Shown in pieces: positions 49,191 to 57,728 of a DNA stretch of 64,000 bases (position 1 is the stretch's first letter; each line of letters opens with the position of its first letter). Under the pieces are notes generated by a model. It was not told where the DNA came from and searched no databases. It saw only the letters and a list, made by a program, of their open reading frames with translations. Made by a program: the position numbers and the translations under genes. The DNA is taken from NCBI GenBank assembly GCA_021741245.1, contig JAIOYF010000012.1, positions 62,001 to 126,000 of the forward strand. The letters are read 5' to 3'. This DNA is from Paracoccaceae bacterium. Its GTDB lineage: Bacteria; Pseudomonadota; Alphaproteobacteria; Rhodobacterales; Rhodobacteraceae.

Positions 49191-49730
49191 CTACTTGCCC
49201 TCGGCCAAAGCAGCAGCCAAGGCGGGCTTGAAACGCTGCTCATAATCGCTTCCCACCAAGGGGCCGATGAACTTGAACGCCACGCTGCCATCACCCCGGA
49301 TGATGAATGTCTCTGGCGGGGCGGTCACGCCCCACTCCACGCTGTTGCGGCCCTTGGGGTCGGTTGCCAGCGCAAAGAACGGATTGCCATCCTCGGCCAG
49401 ATAGGCCGCCGCATTTTCTTCATCATCCCTCAAGTTAATGCCTGCCACGCGAATGCCATTGGCGGCCATTTCCATCAGCACCGGATGCTCGGCCCGGCAC
49501 GGCGGGCACCATGACGCCCAGAAATTCACGACCGTCACCTGCCCCGACCGCAGGTCAGCGTCGGTCAGAACCTCAATCCCCGGCAACCCCGTTTGCGGCA
49601 AAACCGGCGCGGGACGGTCGATAAACACCGATGGCAAATCTTGCGGGTTGTCGCGCATCATGCCGGTGTAGAACATCCCTGCCAACCCGGCGAAAATCAC
49701 CGGGGGCAGCACCATCAACCATCTAGCCAT
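49191..49730 (-). CDS. ccmG: Cytochrome c biogenesis thioredoxin CcmG (DsbE)
   Basis: 179 residues. A membrane anchor (1-24) and a periplasmic thioredoxin fold with WASWCPPCRAEHP (C75, C78) and the cis-Pro block VTAPPETFIIRGDGS. It keeps apocytochrome c CXXCH thiols reduced for heme attachment. Last gene of the yajC-sec-ccm run; its ATG overlaps the end of ccmD by 8 bases. ccmE, ccmF and ccmH are not in the window. Confidence 0.95.
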   Translation of the reverse strand: MARWLMVLPPVIFAGLAGMFYTGMMRDNPQDLPSVFIDRPAPVLPQTGLPGIEVLTDADLRSGQVTVVNFWASWCPPCRAEHPVLMEMAANGIRVAGINLRDDEENAAAYLAEDGNPFFALATDPKGRNSVEWGVTAPPETFIIRGDGSVAFKFIGPLVGSDYEQRFKPALAAALAEGK

Positions 49731-49884
49731 TGTTCTTGCCCTGCCTTGCCTCTACCTCGGCCAATTCCCGCTTTACACGCCGGCCTTGCCAGATTGACAG
49801 GGCCACCAAAGCTGCCAGCAAGGCGACCGAGGCCCCATAGGATGACAGCACGGCAAACGCGTATTTCCCAAGTTCAGGGATCAT
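49723..49884 (-). CDS. ccmD: Heme exporter protein CcmD
   Basis: 53 residues, too short for the usual gene cutoffs. Begins MIPELGKYAFAVLSSYGAS, has one transmembrane helix (about 8-32), then the basic IWQGRRVKREL and a charged tail, the CcmD pattern. It is an auxiliary subunit of the CcmABCD complex that releases holo-CcmE. It overlaps ccmC by 4 bases and ccmG by 8, exactly the expected position. Confidence 0.93.
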   Translation of the reverse strand: MIPELGKYAFAVLSSYGASVALLAALVALSIWQGRRVKRELAEVEARQGKNNG

Positions 49885-50609
49885 GCCAACCTCTCCCGCG
49901 CCAAAAGCGCTTGCAAACGACGGGCTCTGATTTCGGTGCGGGTGCGCATCAGCACAAGGGTCAGAAACAACAGCACGAACCCGGCGATACAGACCAAGAG
50001 CGGAATCCAGAAGACATCCGACACGTTCTCTTTCTTATCCATCGACAGCGACGCGCCCTGATGCAGACCCTGGTTCCAGAAGTTGACGGCATAGCGCGAC
50101 AAAAGCGCAAAGACCGATCCCACCATACACAACACGCTGGTCAGATCGGCGGCGGTATCGGGATCCTCGATCGCCTGCCACAGGGCGATATAGCCAAGGT
50201 AGAACAGGGTCAGGATCAGGAACGACGTCAGCCTTGGATCCCACGCCCACCATGTGCCCCACATCGGCTGGCCCCAAAGCGCGCCCGTCACCAGCGCAAT
50301 GGCGGTAAAGGTCAGGCCAACGGGGGCCGCCGCCTTGGCCGCAAGCGCGCTGACATGGTGGCGGCGGATCAGCCAGATCAGGCTGGCCACCAGCATCATC
50401 ACCCATGCGTTGATCGCCATCATGGCACTGGGCACATGCAGGTAGATGATCTTGACGGTAGAGCCTTGGCGGAAGTCATCAGGGGTGAAAAAGAACCCCC
50501 AGATCAGCCCCGCAATCAGGCAAACCACGGAAAGCCCCGCCACCCAAGGCAAGGCCCAGGACGAGGTTTCCATGAACTTCTTCGGATTGGCGTATTCCCA
50601 GATCGACAT
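49881..50609 (-). CDS. ccmC: Heme exporter protein CcmC
   Basis: 242 residues, six transmembrane helices with the tryptophan-rich heme-handling motif WGTWWAWDPRLTS at 117-129 and conserved histidines in YLHVPSA and NQGLHQG. It loads heme on to CcmE. I placed the start at MSIWEYANPKKF; the frame upstream is not conserved. Overlaps ccmD by 4 bases. Confidence 0.96.
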   Translation of the reverse strand: MSIWEYANPKKFMETSSWALPWVAGLSVVCLIAGLIWGFFFTPDDFRQGSTVKIIYLHVPSAMMAINAWVMMLVASLIWLIRRHHVSALAAKAAAPVGLTFTAIALVTGALWGQPMWGTWWAWDPRLTSFLILTLFYLGYIALWQAIEDPDTAADLTSVLCMVGSVFALLSRYAVNFWNQGLHQGASLSMDKKENVSDVFWIPLLVCIAGFVLLFLTLVLMRTRTEIRARRLQALLARERLA

Positions 50610-50663
50610 GCGTCTTTGCCTAGCCTCTCTTAATTCTGGCCTCAAGTCACTATCATGTAATGT

Positions 50664-51320
50664 CTAGCGAAGAGTGATACGGATTGCCGCAGCCGACGCA
50701 AAGGGCAGCATCGCACTTGCCCCAAGTGTGATCCCCGCAAGCAACATCAGGGGTGTCGCCACCTCCATCCCCAAGGCCCCGCGCTTGACCACCTCGGCCC
50801 CAAAAATCAGCGTCGGCACATAGAGTGGCAAGACCAGCAGGCTAAGGAGCAATCCGCCGCGTTTGACCCCAACCGTCAATGCGGCCCCAAAGGCACCAAT
50901 GACCGAAAGGGCGGGTGTGCCAAGTCCAAGTGAGAGCACAAGCCAGACATAGCCCGACGCAGGCAGGTTCAAAAGCACCCCCAGCACAGGCGCACAGACC
51001 GTCAGCGGCAGACCCGTCACCAGCCAATGCGCCAGCGCCTTGACCGCCACCATCCCCTCCAGCGGGATTGGCGAGGTGGTCAACAGATCAAGTGATCCAT
51101 CCTCAAAATCCAAGGCAAAGATCCGGTCCAGCGACAGCAAACAGGCCAGCAGCGCCCCCACCCACAAGATCCCCGGCGCGATCAGCGCAAGGGTGCTGCC
51201 CTGCGGCCCGACACCCAGCGGGACCAGCACCGCGACAAGCAAGAAGAATGCAAGGCCCAGACCAAAGCCTCCGCCCGACCGAAAGGCCAACCGCAAATCC
51301 CGGATCAAAAGCGCTCTCAT
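50664..51320 (-). CDS. ccmB: Heme exporter protein CcmB
   Basis: 218 residues, six transmembrane helices, membrane part of the CcmAB ABC complex. Landmarks are the N-terminal RDLRLAFRSGGG and SLDRIFALDFEDGSLDLL. The start codon ATG shares a base with the TGA of ccmA, a coupled arrangement; the TTG one codon earlier is an alternative. Confidence 0.95.
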   Translation of the reverse strand: MRALLIRDLRLAFRSGGGFGLGLAFFLLVAVLVPLGVGPQGSTLALIAPGILWVGALLACLLSLDRIFALDFEDGSLDLLTTSPIPLEGMVAVKALAHWLVTGLPLTVCAPVLGVLLNLPASGYVWLVLSLGLGTPALSVIGAFGAALTVGVKRGGLLLSLLVLPLYVPTLIFGAEVVKRGALGMEVATPLMLLAGITLGASAMLPFASAAAIRITLR

Positions 51321-51943
51321 CAAAAGGCCTCATCAAACCCGCCTGTGGCGGCTGAAAGCGGGTGCTGGGCCTTGAAAGGCGTAAGGTCCAGAACGGCAGC
51401 CTCGGGCAGGCCAAGGTCGATATGGGTGGCAATGACCGCCATGCCCCCCTGCCCCAGATGCCCGCGCAACACGGCACCAAACAGCGCCACACTTGCCGTA
51501 TCAAGCGAAACCGTCGGTTCATCCAGCACCCAGATGGGCCGCCCCGTGACCAGCAGACGTGCCAGCCCCAACCGCCGCTTCTGCCCGGCAGACAGATTTG
51601 CCGCCCGACGCGCCCGCAGGTCCGACAGGTTCATGTGTTTCATCGCATCGGCGACCGTCGCCGTGCCATGCAATGCCGCCCAAAAGCCAAGATTTTCTTC
51701 AACCGTCAGCGCGCCCTTCAGCCCATCTGCATGGGCCCCATAGGCCAGACTTTCCGCCGCCATCGAAATGCTGCCCGACACAGCTGGCTGCAAGCCTGCA
51801 AGGGTGCGCAAAAGCGTGGTCTTGCCCAGGCCATTTGGCCCCCGCAAGATCAGCGCATGGCCAGAGGTCAGGCGAAAGCTCACCCCCTCCAGCACGGTCA
51901 AACCGCCGCGCGCCACACAAAGATCGCTGACCACCAGATCCAT
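51320..51943 (-). CDS. ccmA: Cytochrome c biogenesis ATP-binding protein CcmA
   Basis: 207 residues, single ABC ATPase. Walker [10 protein letters not shown], signature LSAGQKRR and Walker B VLDEPT. Energises release of holo-CcmE from CcmC. Positioned first in ccmABCDG; a 128-base gap separates it from the Mth938-like gene, so it may also have its own promoter. Confidence 0.96.
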   Translation of the reverse strand: MDLVVSDLCVARGGLTVLEGVSFRLTSGHALILRGPNGLGKTTLLRTLAGLQPAVSGSISMAAESLAYGAHADGLKGALTVEENLGFWAALHGTATVADAMKHMNLSDLRARRAANLSAGQKRRLGLARLLVTGRPIWVLDEPTVSLDTASVALFGAVLRGHLGQGGMAVIATHIDLGLPEAAVLDLTPFKAQHPLSAATGGFDEAF

Positions 51944-52071
51944 TCGTCCCCCCTAGCCCATGAGAGGCCCGGCGAAAAGACCCATCACGGCCATAGCGCG
52001 CCCAAGGATTAGAATTGCTGGCGTTGAAACTGGGTGTCCGTGGGGACAAGGCCAATCATGGGCGCAGGGCC

Positions 52072-52437
52072 TCAGCCCTTTTCCCCGACCGGCAAAAGCG
52101 CCGCCGCGATGCGGCGACCCTCGCTTAGCAAGACATTGTAGGTCCGGCACGCGGCGGGGGAGTTCATCACCTCAACCCCGATTCCGGCGGCTTCCATCGT
52201 TTGACGAAAGGCGCGGGGCACATGGGCAATCTCATCCCCCATCCCCACGAACAACACGTCGATCTGATCCACCAAGGACAGCGGGGTGGCTGTATCCTCC
52301 AGCCCACCCCAGAGGCCCGCATCCCATGGGGTGATCAGGCAAGCCCCCCGCAGCACATGGCCACCCACCCGAAAAAAGCCGGGGCCATAGCCCTCAATCG
52401 GTTTGGCGGTGCCATAGCTGATTTCGGTCAGTCGCAT
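52072..52437 (-). CDS. Mth938-like (DUF498) domain protein
   Basis: 121 residues, the alpha/beta Mth938 fold: a start MRLTEISYG, IEGYGPGFFRVGG-H, DVLFVGMGDE and a NVLLSEGRRIAAAL end are typical. Mth938 relatives assist assembly of respiratory complex I (NDUFAF3 in mitochondria). Its place between secF and ccmA is usual for this group. The start is 4 bases after the secF stop; translation probably continues from it. Confidence 0.9.
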   Translation of the reverse strand: MRLTEISYGTAKPIEGYGPGFFRVGGHVLRGACLITPWDAGLWGGLEDTATPLSLVDQIDVLFVGMGDEIAHVPRAFRQTMEAAGIGVEVMNSPAACRTYNVLLSEGRRIAAALLPVGEKG

Positions 52438-52441
52438 GGCG

Positions 52442-53413
52442 TCACGCGTCGATATTGGCAAATTCACCGGATTTGCCGTTCTTTGGCTTGTCCGACCGGT
52501 CAAGCCCGATCATCAACACGATGTTCTTGGCGACATAGACCGACGAATAGGTGCCCAGAACGATGCCCACCGTGATCGCAAAGACAAATCCCCGGATCAC
52601 ATCGCCACCGAAGATCAGCATGGCGATCAGAGCAATCAGTGTCGTGCCCGAGGTCATGAGCGTGCGGCTCAGTGTTTCGTTCACCGTCAGGTTCATCACA
52701 TCGCGCAATGGCATGGTCTTGTATTTCAACAGGTTCTCACGAAGCCGGTCAAAGACCACCACGGTGTCGTTGATCGAATAGCCAAGGATCGTCAGCAAGG
52801 CCGCAATGATCGGCAGATCGAACTTTATCTGCAAAATCGCAAATAGGCCGATGGTGATAAAGATATCGTGGATCAGCGCGGCAACAGCCCCCACGGAATA
52901 TTGCCATTCAAACCGCAGCCAGATGTAGATGATGATACAGACCGTCGCGATTACCATCGACAGAATGGCGGTGCGGATCAACTCGCCCGATACTTTTGGG
53001 CCAACCGATTCCACGGATACGAATTTCACAGCCGGATCATAGGCCTGCAGGGCGCTTTCCACAGCGGTGATGGTTTCCGGCGAAACCGCCTCTTCCCCTT
53101 CGATGGCGGCAATGCGCACCATCGCCACATGCTGATCGGCCCGGAAGGACGGGTCGAACACCTGCGTGATTGACACATCGCCCAAGGGCTGCCCCTGAAG
53201 GGCGCTGCGATAGGCCCCGATATCCACGGCTTGGGTCGATTCCGTGCGGATCGTCGTCCCGCCCTTGAAGTCGATGCCAAAGTTCAGGCCAACAACCGCC
53301 CAAGCGACCAAAGCCACGACCATCAAGGCCATAGAGCCGCCAAAGGTGAACCACTGCCAACGGAAGAAATCGATATTGGTCTTTTCGGGGACCAGCCGCA
53401 AACGCCATGCCAT
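52442..53413 (-). CDS. secF: Protein translocase subunit SecF
   Basis: 323 residues. Six transmembrane helices with a periplasmic loop after helix 1; the conserved GLNFGIDFKGGT, LGYSINDTVVVFDRLRE and FGGDVIRGFVFAI-VGIVLGTYSSVYVA blocks are clear. Works with SecD and YajC to pull proteins through SecYEG using the proton gradient. 12 bases after secD. Confidence 0.97.
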   Translation of the reverse strand: MAWRLRLVPEKTNIDFFRWQWFTFGGSMALMVVALVAWAVVGLNFGIDFKGGTTIRTESTQAVDIGAYRSALQGQPLGDVSITQVFDPSFRADQHVAMVRIAAIEGEEAVSPETITAVESALQAYDPAVKFVSVESVGPKVSGELIRTAILSMVIATVCIIIYIWLRFEWQYSVGAVAALIHDIFITIGLFAILQIKFDLPIIAALLTILGYSINDTVVVFDRLRENLLKYKTMPLRDVMNLTVNETLSRTLMTSGTTLIALIAMLIFGGDVIRGFVFAITVGIVLGTYSSVYVAKNIVLMIGLDRSDKPKNGKSGEFANIDA

Positions 53414-53425
53414 AGGACTGCTCCG

Positions 53426-55093
53426 TTATACCGTAAGGGATTTGGGCCGCTTCCACGAGAACCACATCTCGACGAAGACCCGCGTGACGAAGAGTGCCGT
53501 AAAGACCGACGTGATGATGCCGATCCCCAGTGTGATCGCAAAGCCGCGCACAGGGCCTGCGCCCACCGCAAACAAAACGACGGCTGTGATGAAGGTGGTG
53601 ATGTTTGCGTCGACGATGGCGGATTTCGCCCGCTCATAGCCCAGCTCAATCGCCCGTCCGGGGGATTTTGCGATCCGCAACTCCTCGCGGATACGCTCAA
53701 ACACCAGCACGTTGGCATCGACCGCCATACCGATGGTCAAAACGATGCCCGCAATGCCCGGCAGGGTCAGCGTGCCCCCGATGATCGACAGGGCCCCAAA
53801 GATCAGCGCCATGTTGATGGCCAAGGCAAAGTTGGCAAACAAGCCAAACAGGCCATAGCTTGCCCACATAAAGAACACCACGGCGCACATCGAAACGACG
53901 GCTGCGATCTTTCCCGCATCAATGCTGTCTTGCCCAAGTTCCGGGCCAACGGTGCGCTCTTCCAAGAAGGTCATTTCCGCAGGCAAGGCCCCTGCCCGCA
54001 GCAAAATCGCAAGCTGGGTGCTTTCTTCAACCGTGAATGACCCGGTGATGATACCCGACCCGCCCGGAATATGGCTTTGGATCACCGGGGCCGAAATCAC
54101 CTCATTGTCCAACACAATCGCAAAGGGTGCGCCGATATTGGCGGCCGTGTAATCGCCAAACTTCCGCGCGCCCGAGGGGTTGAAGCGAAAGTTCACCGCA
54201 GGGCGATTGTTCTGGTCAAAGGCAGGCTGTGCATCGGTCAGTTCCTCACCCGTCACCACGGGGGTTTCTTCCACGATGTAATAGGTGCCGGATTCGTTCA
54301 TCGACGGCAGCAACAGATTGCGCGCACCGGGATTTGCCCCGGCATCGGCTGTCCGGCCAACGACGGCGTTAAAGGTCAGCTTGGCCGTTGTTCCGATCAA
54401 TGCCTTGAGCTCCGCAGCCGAGCCAATGCCGGGCACCTGAATCAAGATCCGGTCCGTGCCCTGTCGCTGGATCGTCGGCTCTCGCGTGCCAACCTCATCC
54501 ACACGACGGCGGATGATCTCAAGGCTTTGCAAGATCGTGCGGTTGTCTGTGGCGGTGCGTTCCGCCTCGGACAGTTGGATGACGATTTCTTCGCCCTCAA
54601 CCGTCACGTCAATATCGTTCTGGCCCACGCCGGTCAGGCTGACCACGGGGGTTGCAAGGGCGTTGACCGCATCAAGTGCCGCCGTCAGGCCCGCCGCATT
54701 GGAAATGGCCACGCGCAAGGTGCCATCCGGGCTGGGCTGGCGGCGCACATTGCCCACCTGATCGCGCAGCGGGCGAAGCGCGTCGCGCACCTCGGGCCAC
54801 AGGGCATCCATGCGGGCCTTGTAAACATCGGCCACCTTGACCTCTGCCAACAGATGCGCGCCACCGCGCAAATCAAGGCCAAGGTTCACAAGCGCCGAGG
54901 GCATGAAATTCGGCCAAAGGGCGGCATCGGCCTCTTGTTCGGGCGTGGCGACGCCGCCTGCAGCCGTGATGGCCGCGGCGGCATCATTGTGCCGCTCTAC
55001 ATTTGTGTAGTTCAGATTGGGCATCGCCATGATGATCCCCAATGCACAAATCACAAGCAAGATCAAACGCTTCCAAAGCGGCATCGGGTTCAT
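53426..55093 (-). CDS. secD: Protein translocase subunit SecD
   Basis: 555 residues. N-terminal membrane anchor, large periplasmic domain (about 60-350) with NLGLDLRGGAHLL and RRRVDEVGTREPTIQRQG, then the RND-type membrane domain with AGIVLTIGMAVDANVLVFERIREEL. It follows yajC by 11 bases. RBS AAGGAATT fits the ATG at 55093. Confidence 0.97.
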   Translation of the reverse strand: MNPMPLWKRLILLVICALGIIMAMPNLNYTNVERHNDAAAAITAAGGVATPEQEADAALWPNFMPSALVNLGLDLRGGAHLLAEVKVADVYKARMDALWPEVRDALRPLRDQVGNVRRQPSPDGTLRVAISNAAGLTAALDAVNALATPVVSLTGVGQNDIDVTVEGEEIVIQLSEAERTATDNRTILQSLEIIRRRVDEVGTREPTIQRQGTDRILIQVPGIGSAAELKALIGTTAKLTFNAVVGRTADAGANPGARNLLLPSMNESGTYYIVEETPVVTGEELTDAQPAFDQNNRPAVNFRFNPSGARKFGDYTAANIGAPFAIVLDNEVISAPVIQSHIPGGSGIITGSFTVEESTQLAILLRAGALPAEMTFLEERTVGPELGQDSIDAGKIAAVVSMCAVVFFMWASYGLFGLFANFALAINMALIFGALSIIGGTLTLPGIAGIVLTIGMAVDANVLVFERIREELRIAKSPGRAIELGYERAKSAIVDANITTFITAVVLFAVGAGPVRGFAITLGIGIITSVFTALFVTRVFVEMWFSWKRPKSLTV

Positions 55094-55104
55094 CGCGGAA
55101 TTCC

Positions 55105-55428
55105 TTAGGACGCTGCAGGTTCAGTTTTGTTCATCACCTGAACGATCGTCTGGCGCACGATCTTGACCTTTACGCCATCGGCGATTTCAACCAGCGCGGT
55201 GCCGTCTTCGTTCACATGCGTCACCTTGCCGACAATGCCGCCTTGGGTCAGGACCTGATCGCCACGGCGCAGCGCCTCGACCATCGCCTTATGCTCTTTG
55301 AGCTTCTTTTGCTGGGGGCGGATCAGCAAGAAATACATAATCCCGAAAATCAGGATAAGCGGCACAAATGACGTGAACGCGGCGGCTCCGCCTCCGGCGG
55401 CTTGGGCATAGGCGGGGGTTACGAACAT
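55105..55428 (-). CDS. yajC: Sec translocon accessory protein YajC
   Basis: 107 residues. One transmembrane helix (about 20-40) with the motif MYFLLIRPQQKKLKEH, then the YajC beta domain (GDQVLTQGGIVGKVTHV). I chose the ATG at 55428; AAGAGG abuts the ATG at 55434 but is correctly spaced for 55428. First gene of the sec-ccm operon. Its leader (to serS) contains two hairpins, ATGGGG/CCCCAT at 55448-55465 and CGCACCC/GGGTGCG at 55477-55499. Confidence 0.96.
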   Translation of the reverse strand: MFVTPAYAQAAGGGAAAFTSFVPLILIFGIMYFLLIRPQQKKLKEHKAMVEALRRGDQVLTQGGIVGKVTHVNEDGTALVEIADGVKVKIVRQTIVQVMNKTEPAAS

Positions 55429-55652
55429 GGGCATCCTCTTGTTGGCGATGGGGTCATTGCCCCATATTGGTCGGCGCGCACCCTAGCGTTGGGGGTGCGG
55501 ATAGGCAAGGCGCGGCAATTCACCCCCTGCTTGCGCCCATATAGTCGTGCAAGACAGCAAACGGTAGGGATAAGATCGGATTTTCCGCCCACCCTTTTCC
55601 CGGCGGATCAAATCGGGCATAAGCCGGGCAATCAACACCGATGAGGCCAGCC

Positions 55653-56957
55653 ATGCACGATATCCGCGCCATTCGCGAAAACCCCGCCGCCTTTGATGCG
55701 GCATTGTCACGCCGGGGTATGGCGGGGGTATCGTCAGAGATTCTGGCGCTGGACGCAGACCGCCGTGCAAAGATCGCAGCGGCGGAAACTGCACAGGCCG
55801 ACCAGAACCGCGCCAGCAAAGAGGTGGGCGCCGCCAAGGCGCGCGGCGACGACGCTGAATTTGAGCGTCTGCGCGCCCTCGTGGCCGAGAAAAAGGCCGA
55901 AATGGCCCGTCTGAACGCCGAAGCAGCCGCGCAAGACGAGGCTTTGCGCGACATGCTGATGCGCATCGACAACCTGCCCTTGGACGAAGTGCCCTTTGGC
56001 AAAAGCGAGGATGATAACGTCGAGGTGCGCCGTTGGGGCACGCCCCGCGACTTTGACTTCGCCCCTGTGGAGCATTTCGATATTCCGGGCGTGAAGCCGG
56101 GCATGGATTTTGAAACGGCGGCCAAGCTGTCGGGCAGCCGTTTTGTGGTGCTCAAAGGCGCCGTGACCCGCGTGCACCGGGCGCTGGCGCAGTTCATGAT
56201 CGACACCCATGTCGACGCGCATGGGCTGACCGAGATGTGGACCCCGGTCTTGGTCAAGGAAGAGGCCATGTATGGCACCAACCAATTGCCCAAATTCGCC
56301 GAAGACAGCTATCAGACCACCAATGGTTGGTGGCTGATCCCAACATCCGAAGTGACCTTGACCAACACCGTGGCGGGCGATGTGCTGGACGAGGCCGCCC
56401 TGCCCCTGCGCATGACCGCGCACAGCCAGTGCTTTCGCTCCGAAGCGGGCTCGGCTGGCAAGGATACCAGCGGGATGCTGCGCCAGCACCAGTTTGAAAA
56501 GGTGGAAATGGTCACCATCTGCACGCCCGAGACAGCACTAGCCGAACATGACCGCATGACCCGCTGTGCCGAAGCGATCTTGGAAAAGCTTGGCCTGCCC
56601 TATCGGACAATCGTTTTGTGCACGGGCGACATGGGCTTTGGCAGCCAGAAAACCCACGATCTTGAGGTTTGGCTTCCCGGCCAGAACAAATACCGCGAAA
56701 TCTCCAGCTGCTCTACCTGCGGGCAGTTTCAGGCACGGCGCATGAATGCGCGCTATCGCCCGGTCAAGGCCGAGGCCGGGGCCGCAAAGCTGGATTTTGT
56801 GGCCACGCTGAACGGATCGGGCCTTGCCGTTGGGCGCTGCCTGATTGCCGTGCTGGAAAACGGCCAACAGTCCGATGGCTCGGTAGACTTGCCGGCGGTG
56901 CTGCATCCCTATCTGGGTGGGCGCACAAAAATCTTGGCATCCGGCGACTTGGTGTGA
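55653..56957 (+). CDS. serS: Serine-tRNA ligase
   Basis: 434 residues, class II synthetase. N-terminal tRNA-binding coiled coil (about 25-105), then the catalytic core with motif 2 ([25 protein letters not shown]) and motif 3 ([17 protein letters not shown]). Start at [12 protein letters not shown] after GAGG. Divergent from yajC with 224 bases between; classic neighbour of the sec operon in this group. Confidence 0.97.
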   Translation: MHDIRAIRENPAAFDAALSRRGMAGVSSEILALDADRRAKIAAAETAQADQNRASKEVGAAKARGDDAEFERLRALVAEKKAEMARLNAEAAAQDEALRDMLMRIDNLPLDEVPFGKSEDDNVEVRRWGTPRDFDFAPVEHFDIPGVKPGMDFETAAKLSGSRFVVLKGAVTRVHRALAQFMIDTHVDAHGLTEMWTPVLVKEEAMYGTNQLPKFAEDSYQTTNGWWLIPTSEVTLTNTVAGDVLDEAALPLRMTAHSQCFRSEAGSAGKDTSGMLRQHQFEKVEMVTICTPETALAEHDRMTRCAEAILEKLGLPYRTIVLCTGDMGFGSQKTHDLEVWLPGQNKYREISSCSTCGQFQARRMNARYRPVKAEAGAAKLDFVATLNGSGLAVGRCLIAVLENGQQSDGSVDLPAVLHPYLGGRTKILASGDLV

Positions 56958-56988
56958 ACCAGCGTGAAGAGCGGTGCGTAGAACCATC

Positions 56989-57696
56989 ATGAAGATACGC
57001 GCCCTCATCTTGCTGATCGTGACGCTGGCCTTTGGGGCAGCCCCTTTTGTCACGGAACCCTTTCGGGGGTATGATCCGGCGATGTTCCCTGTCCTGATCG
57101 CCCGCCCTTCGATCCAACCTGCGGGATATGCCTTTGCGATCTGGTCGGTGATCTATCTTTGGCTGATCACCCACGCCGTCTTTGGCCTTTGGAAACGCGC
57201 CACCAATCCCGCGTGGGACCGCACGCGCCTGCCACTTTCGCTGGCCATCGGGATCGGAGCCGTGTGGCTGGGCATCGCCAATGGCTATCCGATCCTTGCC
57301 ACTGTCACGATCTGCATCATGATGGCCTCGGCGGTGCTTGCGTTTCTCTGGGCCGATGTCGATGTGGACCGCTGGTTGTTGGCCGCGCCCACGGCGATTT
57401 TCGCAGGCTGGCTTTCGGCGGCGGCGGCAGTGTCTCTTGGCGTTGTGCTGGCGGGCTATGGCTGGCTCAGCGATACGGTGTCTGCGGTCACGATGCTGGG
57501 CGTAGTGCTGGCGATTGCCGTCAATGTGCAGATGCGCCGCCCCCAGATGCCCGTCTATGGGATGACCGTTATTTGGGCGCTTGCCGGCGTGGTCGCGGTG
57601 AACTGGGGGATCAACCCCGTCGTGGCCACAATCGCCGCGTCGGGCATTGTGATCATGGTGCTGACAGTTGCCACCACCTTTCGCCGCAGCCATTGA
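56989..57696 (+). CDS. TspO/MBR-related membrane protein
   Basis: About 235 residues, seven hydrophobic segments. The block RPSIQPAGYAFAIWSVIYLWL matches the tryptophan-rich TspO-like class (TspO motif P-x-WxF-GxxW-xxLYxxMG is only loosely kept), so it is a distant relative. TspO proteins bind porphyrins and lipids. The start at 56989 is by family likeness; a GTG 15 bases before is possible. Position after serS is likely incidental. Confidence 0.7.
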   Translation: MKIRALILLIVTLAFGAAPFVTEPFRGYDPAMFPVLIARPSIQPAGYAFAIWSVIYLWLITHAVFGLWKRATNPAWDRTRLPLSLAIGIGAVWLGIANGYPILATVTICIMMASAVLAFLWADVDVDRWLLAAPTAIFAGWLSAAAAVSLGVVLAGYGWLSDTVSAVTMLGVVLAIAVNVQMRRPQMPVYGMTVIWALAGVVAVNWGINPVVATIAASGIVIMVLTVATTFRRSH

Positions 57697-57728
57697 CGCC
57701 AGCCGCCGCATAGGGCAAGGCACGGCGC

